Assembly: GCA_015680685.1 (NCBI GenBank)
Contig: MNCI01021573.1
Span: 126,707 to 190,706, forward strand
Reading direction: 5' to 3'
Source: Gnetum montanum
Taxonomy: Eukaryota; Streptophyta; Gnetopsida; Gnetales; Gnetaceae
DNA: 64,000 bases
Both the position numbers and the translations under genes were made by a program. Positions 49,013 to 61,690 of this stretch are shown here, piece after piece. Below the pieces are notes generated by a model. It was not told the DNA's origin. It made no database searches and saw only the letters and a program-made list of their open reading frames with translations. Position 1 is the stretch's first letter; each line of letters begins with the position of its first letter.

Positions 49013-52000
49013 AGTTTGTAAAATACATTCCATTGTTAAAAATCAATGCATGTGGCACCCCAAATCTATTTACAACATTTTGTTATATGAATCGAGTAGT
49101 AGTGGATGATGTACAGTTGATGATGGCTACTGCTTCAGCCCATTTGGTGCAATAGTTGATTGATATAAGGATATACCCCTTTGCATTGGACATGGATGTG
49201 ATGGGACCCATGAATTCTATGCCCCATATGTCGAAGGGCTCTAATGGTTGAATCCACTATTGAGGATCCTCCATTCATGTAGTCATCCCACCATCTCATT
49301 GATAGTGTTCACAAGATTAGACAAATTGGTGGACATCCCTGAAGATTGTAGGCTAGTAGTATCCTACCATCAAGATTTTTATGGTCATGCATCTCCCTAC
49401 ATAGTGGCCTCTGTAAGGACCTTTGTGAGCATCTTAGAGAATGCATAGTTGATCCGCATCAAGGACACACCAATGAACCAAGCCATCAATGCACACCTTA
49501 TAAAGGTGCCCATTGATTTCCATGAAGTAGTTTGCCTAATGAAGAAACTGTTGCTTCTTCTTATGATCCAGATCTTGTGGTATCTCTTGAGTGAGAAGGT
49601 AAGTGAGGATGCCATCATACCATTTTAATTTAGCAAGAACTTGGTCATTTATTGCTCCTATAAAGAGAAGTTTATTTAAAAATTAATCATAGAGTGGACT
49701 CTCCTCTTCTTTATTATTCCATCTTAACCGAGAGAGGTGGTCAGTGATCACATTCTCAATTCCTTTTTGATCTACCATTGTGAGATTGACTTCCTATAAG
49801 ATCATGAGCCACCATATGATACGAGGAGTTACCATTGACTTATTTATTAGGAAGCAAATGGTACTATGATCTGTATGAACAAACACTTTATAGCCAAGCA
49901 CACAGTGCCTAAAATTTTTGAGAGTGTACACCACTGCCATTAATTCTTTCTTAGTTGTGGTGTAATTCAATTGTACACCCATAATGCTTTGGCTTCATAG
50001 TGGATGTAATATGGATGTTTCTTATCATCTAACTACATAAGCATAGCTACCAAGGCATAATTGGATGCATCTATCATTTTATGAAATGGTCTGGACCAAT
50101 CTGGTGCTCATAGAATTGGAGTTTTCATAAATTTTTCTTTTAGTAGTTGGAATGCATGTTTGCACTTCCTGGTCCAAATGAATGGAGCATCTTTCTTTGT
50201 AAGCTTAACCAACGGCTTTGCAATCTTAAAGAAGTTTTCTATAAAATGTCAATAGTAGCTAATGTGTCCAAGGAATGATCAAATATATTTGACTGTGTCT
50301 GGTTGGCGTGTGATTCCTTGGATGACCCTTATCTTTTTTAGGTCTACCTCTATGCCTACCTAAGTAATTCTATGCCCTAGTACTATGCCCCTCTAGACCA
50401 TTCAATGGCTTTTTTACCAATTAAGCCTAAGGTTTATTTTAGCACATCTTTTCATAACCTACTCAAGGCGATCCAAGGCTTACTCAAATGTAGCCCCATA
50501 GGTAGAAAAGTCATCCATAAATATTTCTACCTTACTACCAATCTACTATTGAAAGATACTAAGGACTAGGCATTGAAATGTTGTTGGAGAATTGCATAAA
50601 CTAAATAGCATCTTACAATATGCAAAAGTCCCCTAGGGACTCGTGAATGCTGTTTTGGCCCAATCTTCTAGCACAATTTGGATTTGGTTATAGCCACTAT
50701 AACCATCCAAGAAGCTATAATAGCAATGCCCAGAAATGGTGTCTAACACTTGGTTCACAAATGGCAATGGAAAATGATCTTTAAATGTTTCCATATTCAA
50801 CAACCTAAAGTCAATGCAAACCTACCTCTTGCCACCTTTCTTTGGCATAATTACAAGTAGATTAACCCACTTACTATCCATGATGGGATAGATGAACCCT
50901 ACCTTAAGGAGTTGTTCGATTTTCTCTTTGATGATCTGCTTCAACTTGGGGTTGAGCCATCACTGTAGCTACCTTCTTGGCTTCCGATCGATTCCAGTCA
51001 GTTTGGGATATGATCAAGTAAAGGCTATTGGCCATTTGTTAACCATGCTCAATAGCTTCTCTTTTTGTTCAAGAGCAAGATTTGCATTGATTATAATTGA
51101 ATTACCATTGTTTTAAAATGCATACTCCATGTTGGTTGGTAGATTTTTTTATCTTTAGGAGCTTTTGCTTGAAATTATTAGGGATTTCCAACTCTTCCCA
51201 ATAGGTATCATCATCTTCATCATCAAAGAGTTAATGATGAACTTGCTCAAGTTCATCCATGCCTTTGACATAAGCAATCAGGTTCTCAGTAGGTTCCATG
51301 CATAATGTGCTACTATCATAGTCAGTTGTCAGCCACTGGGTGTCCTCTTATTTTGTGGCTACTATGTACAAGCATCTTTGAATATTAGTTTTATGTGCAC
51401 ACTAATTGCATGCTTTGATTAATGTGCTTTTAATGGACTAGATTTTCTACATGCAATTGCACTTGTTATCGCTGTACACAATGCATGAAACTTGCTTCTT
51501 TAATTGTTCAAATTTGTTCTCCTTGAAGATTTCCAAGGAGAGGTTCCTAATGCCCATTCATGCATCAAACATGCTTAATCATGCACATTCCATAATAATG
51601 GAGAATTCGCCTTTGTAGTTTTCTACCTTGATCACCAAAAAATTGGCAAGATAGGACCCACCCACAAACTATAGTTACAATATCCTCCCCTAACCCCAAA
51701 GGGATAGTGATTGACTAGTCTACCAATTCCAAATGGATGTTTTTCTTCTTGAGAAGTGGTAGGTTCCAAGCCATGTCATGGAAGATGAGACTGACACTAG
51801 AACTAAAATCAAGAAGAGCATTGCATGGCTCATATCTAGCAATCTATAAGTAAATAAGAGCACTTCCTGGGTCAAATCTTGTTATGAAAAGGTTGTCAAC
51901 CTTGATCCAATTAGAAACAGCATGAGTTAACATCATAGTGTAGATCTAAGGTGACATTTGGTTTGAAGGACTCTTGAATGTGTTTGATGTAGAGGATGAG

Positions 52001-54488
52001 GGTGCTAGAGGTATAGGGTGAGCAACCGTTTTATATTGTGAGGGTTTGGAAGGATTATTGGGTCAAAATGATCATTTCCTAAATTGATTGTTCAAACCAC
52101 TTGGCTAAAAGGCTAGTTGTAAATGTACAGCCTTTGTAGCATTTCATTGCTATGGCTATGGAGAAATTTCTCCCTACATGGATGGAGTAGGAGGTAACTA
52201 GGTTGAGGGTGGAGGGATGTATGCAGATGGATATGGAGGGTGATATGGATATGGTTGCTCTTCTCAAGTATATGGTGAATGAGTTTGATGGTACTTTGGG
52301 GGGTAATAGTGATGTTGAAATGAGGCATGATCGATAGAACTTCATGGGGAAACAGGTTGCTGAACATAGTACTCGTATGGATCTGGTTGCTTGTAAGCAT
52401 ACTACTATCTTGGCAGTGGCATTCCCCATGACTACGATTGGTGTCACTATTGGTATTACTCATATGGTTGTGGTGGAGCTCCACTTGGATAGTACAGTTG
52501 TTGTTGTTGGTGGAATTGCCTCAGATTTCCTTAAGGATAAGGCAATCATCTAGGTGCTTGCCTCCTTACTAGTCATGGGTTCAGCACGTACACCCCAAAC
52601 TCTTGTAAGTGGGACACCATAAGGAAACATCCCTTAGGATGGCCATATTGAAAAATTTCACATCCACCATCATCATCAGAGTCTATTTCCATAACTTCTT
52701 CTACTACAATAGCTTTGCCCTTACCTCTTTGGTAGGCACGTTCAACTTCTTTCCACCTCCTATGGTCATAATCACTATTTCACTCTTTGGATTCTTCAAC
52801 AATCTTTATAGTAGTTTGGAACTTCTCATCCAAAGAGTTTCATAGTTTATCAACCTTTGCTAAAATATTAGAATTAGATTTTTGGATGGGTAAGGTTTTC
52901 CTATTCACCACTTCATCAAGTGGTGACTCTTCCTCATCACAAAATCAGACCTCCCTTTTCCTTATGGAAGAATCTCTATTATATTCTTTTGCACTTTCCC
53001 TTTTTTACAACTCACCTTCTTCTTTTGCTACCAGCTTTATCAACCTTTAGATCTGATGAGTTCTTACTTTAGATAGTCTCCCTTTGGCATAAACCCCAAG
53101 AGTTCTTCTAGTTTCTACTCTGAGCCCATCTATGATGTGGCGGAGTTGTTCCCTTTGAGAATAACCATGGCCATGGCATCAATGTAAGAGATAATAATAT
53201 CTACCCATGGTAGCATCTAAGGGTTCATGTGTTCCTTGTTTTTAGCCTTGGATTTGCCTTCTCAAATTAGACACTCTAGAGTGGTATTTATCATTAAATA
53301 GTTCTAGCATGGTACTTCATCTATGAATGGACTCTGACTGCAAGGACCAATAGCAACTTTCTACCTCTTTGATGAGTGTCCTAAGGAATAGCTTGAGTTT
53401 ATGCCAATCATTTTCAATGTTCTCCAAGGCACAAGTATCATGAAAATATGTATTTGTGGATCCTATCCCCCTTCAAATCTTGGGATATTGTTCATGTCTA
53501 AGCACTTGATCTAACTATTTTTCACATGCCTAGTTGGGATCTTACTTTCCTCTACAATGTTAAGCATTCTTCAAGTTGTGAATAAAGGCTCATCATCATC
53601 ACGATTTCATTATTATCGATGATGTCTATTACCCCTTCAATTATTGTGGACATGGAAATTAGTATTATTGTCTTGCTACTAACCTCCGCCATGTTTGTTC
53701 CTTATGCGACATTTTTTAGAACTAGAAGAGGAAAAAGATGCAAATGAAGAGGGCAAAGAAAAAGGAGGACTATCACCACCATGGTGTCTACCAACTCCCC
53801 TTTAGTTGTCACGACCACGTTCATCAGTTTTCTTATTGTCTCGACGCTTGTTCGAGCCCTTTTCTTGATTGCCATCTTTTCCTAAACTTGGATTGTTTAT
53901 AGTAGATCATAAATTTAGAGCCACACCCCCATCATCAATAACAAGGGATGGAGAATTTTCATGTTGAAAGCCCTCAAAGGAAGGGTCTTCATTGTCATCT
54001 TGGTTCTGCAAGAACAAGGGATTAGTAAACTATTTTCCCTTTACATCCTCATGATGCCAATCTCTTTGGCATTATGCTTTAGTGGGACGATAGTCCTGGT
54101 AGTCGTAGGCATGCACAAGGTATTCTTCTTGAAGATCATGAATGCCTAACTTCTTTAGAGTTTGAAGTAGCATCATGGGTATAGATCAATCACGAGGCAT
54201 TACAATATTTTCTTCCATGTCACACCATTGCATTTGTTCATCTTGATGTAGGATGAAGGTGAAGTCAAATACATACTCATCTAGATGAGTATATATCACT
54301 TTGCACTCCTGAGGGACCAATAGTTTGACATTGTCACACTTGTGAGAAGAAGACATTTTGCAAACAAATAAAATATCAGTGTGCTTTTGTAATTATAAAA
54401 TTTGAGAATGATGTCAACCTTGGGGCTTGTCCAACAATATTAATAATGTTCACTAATCCTAGGTAGCACACGTTTCAACAAAAGAGAG
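49013..54488 (-). pseudogene. Decayed Ty3/gypsy gag-pol (copy C)
   Basis: Minus-strand gag-pol of the same family as A, B and D. Gag occupies about 54350-52050 and protease about 52000-51600. RT lies at about 50950-50250 with MDDFSTYG at about 50515. RNase H lies at about 50100-49700; its open part at 49982-49794 keeps LNYTTTKKELMA and the TDHST box that copy A has lost. Integrase begins at about 49260 (FMGPI, TKWAEA in broken frame) and is cut off at about 49013, inside the catalytic core, where LINE sequence starts. Stops are numerous. It keeps its PBS and 5' LTR but has no 3' LTR. Confidence 0.8.
49794..49982 (-). pseudogene. RNase H fragment of gypsy copy C
   Basis: This 62-codon open stretch of Ty3/gypsy RNase H has an intact KKELMAV block and TDHS motif, followed by the PRIIWWLMI block. 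It is the best-preserved RNase H of the three copies but is isolated by stops and shifts on both sides. Confidence 0.75.
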
Positions 54489-54507
54489 TCCCCAGCAACG
54501 ACACCAA
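54489..54507 (-). other. Primer binding site (tRNA-Asp type)
   Basis: On the minus strand this reads TTGGTGTCGTTGCTGGGGA, adjacent to the LTR end. It matches the tRNA-Asp complement used by many plant gypsy elements (TGGCGCCGTTGCCGGGGA) apart from C-to-T changes at the two CpG sites and nearby. It fixes the inner edge of the 5' LTR. Confidence 0.8.
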
Positions 54508-55438
54508 TGATGAGCAATGACGTGCCCCTACGCCCAATCATACGAATCACAATCCAGTCAAATTTCATGGACTCTATAGTTTTTGGTGCACTAGTTCTCT
54601 AGGAAGTAAACTAGACATTGAAGGCATTTGTTGTCTTCCCAACTACACTTGTGAAGCTCAAGGATATGGTTTAAGTGTAATTAAGGCACATGATTTTTGT
54701 CATTTTATATTTTATGATTTTGGTTTTTAAAATAAGCAAGATAAAGAATAGGATGATTTAATACCTACTTTAATCTAATGGGCTAACTATTGTTCAACTA
54801 GTCCTAACATAAGTATCTGATCCCACTTACTACACATAGCCTGAACACATGTAACATTGCTAGGTTACCAAGCATTAAGTGCTACTGGGATTACCAAACT
54901 TCATACACATGTTCAAAGTAGTTGTACTTATGTGTTTACTTAATTGCTATTTAGCTTATCTAATTAATTACTTAATTAGATTAATTACTAGAAAACATTG
55001 AATAAATAGCTAAAACATTAAATGTATGAATGAAGCATTTAAAAAGCTATCTAGAATGCTGCAAGGTTTGATCAAAAAGCTCATCTTTATTGCCACACAC
55101 ATTGTCATGCTCAGGTGCAACAATGCTCAAATAAAGATCCATACACTTAATGACTCCTACTGCAAGCACTCAAGAAAATACTCTAACTTTCAAATGTAAA
55201 AACTGCAAGAACTTCGCTGCACTATGACATATTTATGCTTAAACATGGTGGGTTGACACATATCTATAGGCAAGAATAGACCCTACATCAACAAGGCCAT
55301 GTCAATGCATGAAACGATGCATCGATGGAGCCTAGTCGATAGGGCCATGTCAATGCATGAAACAATGCATCGATGGAGTCTAGTCGACAGGGCCTAGTCG
55401 ACGAGGCCTCATTGATGCAGCCAATCCACAACTCATCA
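54508..55438 (-). repeat. 5' LTR of gypsy copy C
   Basis: 931 bases with terminal inverted repeats tgatgag/ctcatca. It is the reference copy for the partial or solo LTRs at 358-1053, 24788-25633 and 40857-41632. The PBS at 54489-54507 sets its orientation. Confidence 0.85.
55295..55390. repeat. 48 bp tandem duplication in the copy C LTR
   Basis: Two 48 bp units (55295-55342 and 55343-55390) differ at three positions. Each contains a gatgcatcgatgg-type block. Related but non-duplicated sequence occurs near 980-1020 and 24830-24900. Confidence 0.9.
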
Positions 55439-55564
55439 CATATGAATACTCATGAATTGTATAGTTAGATGTAAGAACTACATCACTACTCATCACCCTC
55501 ATAGCTAGATTCTTATTGCAACCAATTTTCAATTACATTGTTAACATAGTCTAGAAAGGCCAAA

Positions 55565-55900
55565 AACATGAGAGCACCTGGTTCTAATTGTAAACAAATA
55601 TGGCTTATACATTTTTGAAACTTTCTATCACCTCTTGAGAGCTATAGTTCCTTTCAACCCTTTTTTTTAATCTAATTTCTTCAAAAAATGCTAAAAAAAA
55701 GTTTAATTAAGGATGACTTCTAATTATGCTCATGTGCAGTTTTCCACTTTAACTAACAATAAGCTAGATGTAGCTAAAATTTCTCATCTAAACTAGTAAA
55801 AATGTTATAAGCTAAGTTAAAACATCATCAAATAAATTTTTGCAACAAACACTTTCATCTAAAGTATAAAATTACAACTTCGAATGGGGAGGTGTTCCCA
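55565..55900 (+). repeat. Dispersed repeat, left copy
   Basis: Collinear with 56405-56745: shared blocks include aaactagtaaaaa, atcatctaaagtat-type sequence, 'aaattacaact' and 'ggaggtgtt'/'ggaggtatt'. No coding sequence. Family not recognised. Confidence 0.6.
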
Positions 55901-56404
55901 TACTAGCTTTCTTATCCTTCAAAAAGTGAACTTTTGTGAATAATGATTCAGGGGTAGATGTGATACCCTACTTGAAATGAAATACATCAAAGGATTATCG
56001 AAGCATAATCACACAAGCCATGATATTTAGAAAATACTAAACTTTTCACATTAAATTCCTTACCATATGTATTTTGTTGCAAGGCTAGATGTCCTACAAT
56101 GTTGCAAAACCTTACCTCACTCAAGCGAATGAAGCTTACACATGTCCAAGGAAGCTAACATAATGCTTCAAGTGACTCAAAATTGCCTCATAGGATCTTC
56201 ACTCTTAGCCTAAAGGTAATCACAAGATGACCAAAAGACTCATAATGCATGACACAACATCATTTTATAAATTCATCCTTCAAACCCTGAGATTTCCATA
56301 ACTATAAACATTTTTAACTTTTTGATGGTCCATTATGAATTGCAACCCCTTAAAACTAGCTCTTCACTATCACTTGTTGTGGATTGCATTGGTAACAAAA
56401 TTTG

Positions 56405-56745
56405 AAAATGTTAAAAACTTGAGAGGACTTGGTGCTCAATGCAGGCAATTTGGAGTTGCACCTCCTTGGCCCACTATAACTTTTTGAGAGTTTTTATTCT
56501 TTACAACCAAAGTTTTGAAGCTATTTCCTTCACAAAATGATGAAAAGGTCCAACTACATGTGACTATAAGTTACGTTCATACATGATCTTCCACAACAAC
56601 TAACTATGTGCTACACCCATTTGCAGTTTCTTGTCCAAACTAGTAAAAACATTATAAATTTATTCAAAACTTTAACAAATGGATTTCTAAAACTGATATT
56701 ATCTTCTAAAGTATGAAATTATAACTTGAAACAAGGAGGTATTTC
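56405..56745 (+). repeat. Dispersed repeat, right copy
   Basis: Partner of 55565-55900. The next stretch (about 56750-56890) resembles 40372-40510 upstream of the XRN gene, so this belongs to a dispersed non-coding repeat family I cannot name. Confidence 0.6.
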
Positions 56746-56999
56746 TTGATCATGGTTATAATGTTAAACTAAGAGATGAACCTTTTCATAAGAACTATTA
56801 TAAGTATGTAATGACAATAATGGACAAGCATTTCATTATGTATATATCGACAAAAACTAACACAAAGTTTGAAGCTAAATAACTATGATGACGAATTATT
56901 TAATATTTTTTTTGATTTTTTTCAATATGAAATTATTCTTCATAAAAAAGGGTAAGAGTTCAACTCTCAGTGAATTAATTATATGATTTTAGTAATTTG

Positions 57000-57560
57000 A
57001 AAAAATATTTTCTTAGCCAAATAATAGATATATATATTATAACTATATAGTTAAACTAGTTAGATAGTATTCATCATCTTAGTCTTATCCCAACAAAATG
57101 AGATCATATATATGAATTCTCTTTTATCATTTGCTTCTACAAAGAATTAGATCCTTATTGATCTATAATTTTTTCACATCACTTTCCTAGAATTTTGAAG
57201 TTATAACCTTTGATAGGCTAACTATTTGTTCTTTGGACATAACCAAACCATCTAAGATGTCATTCTTATAGCTTGATGGAAATATAAGCTATCCTAAGCT
57301 TTCTTCTAATATGTGTATTATATAGTTTATCTCTTATTGTAATATTCAATATTCATCTAAGCAATTATATTTTGGCCTTGCTAATTTGTTATTCATGTCT
57401 CTTTTTCATAGCATAACATTCAACACCATAAAAAGTAGTAGACTTGATTACTATAATATTAAAATTTCACTACAAGTAATACCTAAAATCCTCATCTACA
57501 CAATAATGGATTAAAGGAAGAAATAGGGTAATAGGAAAGGTACTTTTGCTATTGCTACTT
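57000..57560 (-). pseudogene. RTE-type LINE 3' fragment, copy 1
   Basis: The minus strand at about 57310-57230 gives HIRRKL followed by a degraded helix and HLRWFGYV. This is the conserved tail of plant RTE-clade LINE polyproteins (IRRKVGVAPI...LRWFGHV). Stops are frequent and only the C-terminal part is present. Confidence 0.6.
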
Positions 57561-58340
57561 ACTTTTCCAACTTCTTCACATCATCTTTCATTATTTTTTC
57601 CATGTCTTTTTGTGGCTTTCTTAGAATTGTGATGTAAATACTTTTTTTAATAGGTTAATTATTTGATCTTCTTTAGACATGACTAAACCATCTAATATGT
57701 CATTCCTATAGCTTATTTAAAATAAAAGTCATTTTATGCTTCACTCTAATGTCTACATTATGCAATTTTTTTCTCCTTTGATAACATTTAACATCCAAAT
57801 AATCATTTACATTTCTATTATAATAATTTTTTTTCTTTTTTACAACTAGAGATTTATCACAATATAAAATAGTAGGTTTGATTATTTTACTATAAAATTT
57901 TCCTTTAATTTTATTGGAATTTTATCATTATTTAAAATACCACTAGCATTTCTACATTTTTATCATCCAACCTTAATTTTATTTTTTATATCTTTGTCAA
58001 TTTTAGTGAGGAAATTTTTGGCCTTGAATTGTTACTTTTGTTTTATTATTATTTATACTTTTGTTAAAATTATATTCTATGTATGTTTTTTCTTATTTCT
58101 ACTAATTTTAAGCTTTTTGATTTAGAATATGTCTTTACTTTTCTATTTTAAAAGTAATTTTTGGTAGAAATATAGGTACTAATACAATATCATTCATAAA
58201 TAACATACACAAAGGGATTTCATTATGTATTTTCTTACTTAATTCATCTATAATAATAGCAAATCAATAAGGGCTAAATGTAATCCCTTCAAATGTTGAA
58301 GTATAGGTGAAAGCTTAAAACCTCTTTATGTATATCCTTA
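57561..58340 (-). pseudogene. RTE-type LINE fragment with RT core, copy 2
   Basis: The minus strand from about 58300 reads FAIIIDELSKKIHNEIP and CMLFMNDIVLV, corresponding to the RTE RT block containing FADDIVL, with the first catalytic Asp replaced by Asn-containing MND. The tail IRVKHKM...HIRWFSHV follows at about 57760-57670. It lies in tandem with copy 1, whose tail is downstream. Confidence 0.65.
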
Positions 58341-59488
58341 AAAATGGAAATTACTTCAAGTAATAAGTAACATAGTAGTAATCTTAGATCTTGAGACATA
58401 TCACCTGAGCAATAATAGAATTGGTTGTCTTGTATCAATGATAGAACTTACTTCTAGAAATTGCACGTGTTACAAGTGATAATAACAAATCAATATTGTC
58501 ATGTTAAATCATTAAAGCAAGGACTAGCAATATCATGATTCCCATCAATTCTAATTTAAATACATCAATAGAGATCATGCCAATCAATATGATGTAACCA
58601 TGACTTCTACCTATTACTAGAGACTATGATAAGATGATGTGTAGTAATACACGCAAATTCTAATTTTCAAAAGTTCAATCCAATGAAAATCTTAAGCATT
58701 TTGTTTTAAATATAGACTTGATAATAGTTAATACAATTCTAATAGAATTTTAGTAAAATAAAGTTAATATGAAAAATTAATAATAAATGTGATGAATGTA
58801 AGAGAAAATTAAAGTATTGAGATGAAAGAATGAGAAAGGCTTGAGAGAAATCCTTAGCTTCTTAAATTGATGAATGCTTGAGTAGAATATCTTCACTTGA
58901 ACTTGAATTTGATAAAATCATTAAAGCTAAAATGAAGATGGAAACCTCTATTTATATATTTTAATGTTAAGTTTGTGAGTTTAAGTATGCCTTACATATA
59001 TGAAACTCTTGAGGTGTCATTTCCATTTTTGAAAATCTTTTATATGGTATATAACATAGAGCCTATTCAACACTTTTAAATATGACCATTTAAATGACCA
59101 AGAACTTTGAACACATGATATATCTTACAAGCATGAAAATGAACATAATACAGTAACATGAACATAAAATATTATGTCTTTTACAGTATCTTTAACAATT
59201 CCTCCTTTAATGTGTAATGGACATTACAACAAATTTTATGAGCATGGATGATTTTTTTTAATTCCAATTTCTTCCACATACTAATGTAGTTTATTTACAT
59301 GAATGGACTTCGTAAACATTTTAAGTCCATTTATATTTTATCTCCAAATATGTGAGTTTGATTAATCCTTCTTTAACTTTAGCTTTGATGAAATGGTAGT
59401 TGAGGATGAACTTTTTTCCTTATTATTAATATTATTTTTTATATCTAATACCTCCACTTAATATTTGAGACTAATTTACTTTGATTTC
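58341..59488. other. AT-rich region without recognised features
   Basis: No conserved protein, RNA gene or LTR boundary was seen on either strand. It lies between RTE and copia remnants and is presumably old repeat sequence. Confidence 0.4.
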
Positions 59489-59725
59489 TTATGTAGAACA
59501 TGATTTTTTTGATAAACCAATTATTGTTGTGTTATTAAGAAACAAATTAATGAAAGTGTTTTCCTTAAAATCAATATGAAAAAGAAGCTTTTTTAGCCAA
59601 ATAATGTAATGAAGATACTTAGCCATGAATACAAATTCTACTTCAGATGATGATAAACTACTTGAAATTTTTGAATGAGGAGCTTTCTTGGATTTACAAT
59701 CCAAGCTCATTCAAGACTCAAAGAT
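59489..59725 (-). pseudogene. Copia RNase H fragment
   Basis: An open stretch of 73 codons matches Ty1/copia RNase H: C-KSKKAPHSKISSSLSSSEVEF (the family's WKSKKQ--VSLSSTEAEY region) and IIWLKKLLFHI, then an NN pair where the family has DN. It ends near the outer edge of a copia LTR (about 59770). It differs from the copia pol at 61004-61608, so it comes from another copy or family. Confidence 0.75.
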
Positions 59726-59769
59726 CTAAAACAAACTCATAATTAAATAAGGAATAGGAGATTGAGGAT

Positions 59770-60766
59770 CAATAACTTAGAAAGGAGGTTAAATAAGTTC
59801 TAGCCAGTGAGACCTAAATCTTACACAATAGATGTACATGGTTCCCCAACTTGGTTATGTCCACACTTGGATGGTAGAATCCTTGCACACCTTTGGAATT
59901 TGTTCCTTAGAAAATGTGGTTTCAAGGGCACCACAACCTTTACAAAGTCTTGAGCTCCATTATGGGTGTTTTCTCTTAGAAACACATCCAACCCCTCAAG
60001 GTCCCAATAAGCTCAAAGGATGCCTTCTCTTAAAAAGCACATCAAGCCCCTCAAGGCTTACAAAGAGAGATAGAAAGATCAAGGAAGAAAATGAACTAAG
60101 CTTCTAATTTCTTGCTTTTTGGCTCAATAAATAATACAACAAATGATAAGAATATGAAGTACAAAAATATCTCAAAAGATGTATATAATGATTGCTTGAC
60201 CACATGAGTAGTGCTTGCTTTTTCCAAGAAGGTATCACATTCTTTTATAGCCTTGTCAACATCAAATGTCCATTGGAATTTGTACAATAGCTAGAAATGA
60301 CTAGTTGAGATGTCTTCCATGAGCTTGAGACATCTTACTAGGTTTCTCCATCTTGTAGGTGAGCCATCTCATTTATCCTAAGACGTCTTGGATGAGGCAT
60401 CTTGACCTATTTTGGGACATCTTTTTTGAGATGTCTTTCCTTAACTTGAGACATTTGCTATTTAGTAGAAACATCTTGCCTAAGACTAGAGTTTCTCAGT
60501 AGAGACATCTTGTAGTAGAATAAGATATCTTGGCAATCTCTAGGGCATCTTCTTTGGAATAAGACATCTTACATCCTTCTGATTTTCTCCAAATTCTTGC
60601 ATTTTCTTGTTAAACTTTAGTACCATAGTTTAACAATTCATGCTCTTGTCTTGATCGCCTTAATTATTCTTTATGCACCTTACTTAGACCTATAAGATCT
60701 CACAAGCACACTTCTCTAAATACTTCACTTTTTAAGGTTTTGACATACCAAAAGTTCAATAATCTT
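59770..60766 (-). repeat. 3' LTR of a copia element
   Basis: Homologous to 21426-22749. It starts on the minus strand at TATTGAACTTTTGG, just after the purine tract AAAAAGGGGAAGAT (about 60767-60780), which fits a PPT. The U3-like part (60300-60570) contains about a dozen AGATGTCT/AGACATCT-like motifs. The outer end is approximate. Confidence 0.7.
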
Positions 60767-60780
60767 CCCCTTTTTGGTGA
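60767..60780 (-). other. Polypurine tract of the copia element
   Basis: Minus-strand AAAAAGGGGAAGAT lies immediately before the 3' LTR, the position of a plus-strand priming tract in LTR retrotransposons. Confidence 0.55.
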
Positions 60781-61003
60781 TGTTTAAAAACTTGAGACAA
60801 TGAGTTAGCACAAAAATAACAACAAGAATTTAATAAACAAATAAAGTCAAGAATATATTATACTCCTCCTTTTTGGACATCATCAAAAAGAAGTTTTTAA
60901 GGGAAATTCCCTCTAAATATGAGCTCTATCCTTCTCCTTTTTCTTTCTTTGTTTTTTTTTCTTTTTTTGTTTTTTGTTTATTTATTTAGAAAAGATATAT
61001 TTC

Positions 61004-61690
61004 TCACCTAATAGAACATGGTCCTATTCCCATCTCTTTACATAGAGTAAGTCTTTGTTCATCAAGAGGCTTGGTGAAGGCATCAGCAAGTTGATCATCT
61101 ATCGCAATATATTCTAGCTTAACATGTCCAAGTTGAGTATGTTCTCTTATGAATTGATGTCGAATTTCGATATGCTTCATACAAGAATGTTGAATAGGAT
61201 TTTTAGTCATATGAATAGGTTCTTAAGAGTTTCTTTCATCCAAAGAATTTGTGCATAACAACTTCCAACTGAAATGTATTCTACTTTCATCAGAGAAAGT
61301 GTTGTAGAAGTTTGCTTCTTAGTTTCCCAAGAGAAAAGAATATTTTCTAGAAAGAAGTAGGTACCACTTGTGCTTTGATGATCATTTGTACAACCTACCC
61401 AGTTTGCATCACAATATCTAGCAAGATGAAGTGTGAAGTCCTTTGGGTACTGAAGTCCCCAATTAGTAGTACCTTTTAGATAATGGAAATTTCTCTTGAT
61501 AGCTTTCAAATGAGATTCTTTGGGATTAGCTTGATACCTGACACAAATTCCAATGCTTAGAGCAATAACAAGTATATTAGAAACTAGATATAGTAGACTA
61601 CCAATCATACCTCTATAGAGCTTGAGATCAACTAATTTTCCATGTTCATCTTTACTTAACTTGAAGATGAATAGTTTAGATTCACTTTGG
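61004..61690 (-). pseudogene. Decayed Ty1/copia RT/RNase H C-terminus
   Basis: From about 61690 downward the minus strand reads the end of copia RT (SKLFIFKLSKDEHGKLVD, then YRGMIGSLLYLVS) and RNase H (YCDANWVGCTNDHQSTSGTYFF, and ADAFTKPLDEQR at the C-terminus). The frame changes at about 61207. The larger open stretches are 61608-61207 and 61210-61004. The PPT and 3' LTR follow. The rest of pol is absent above 61690. Confidence 0.88.

Noticed and set aside
52079-52553. Overlapping His/Ser/Thr-rich open frames on both strands
   Set aside because: They lie in the gag part of copy C and result from its biased composition. The real frame is the broken gag-pol.
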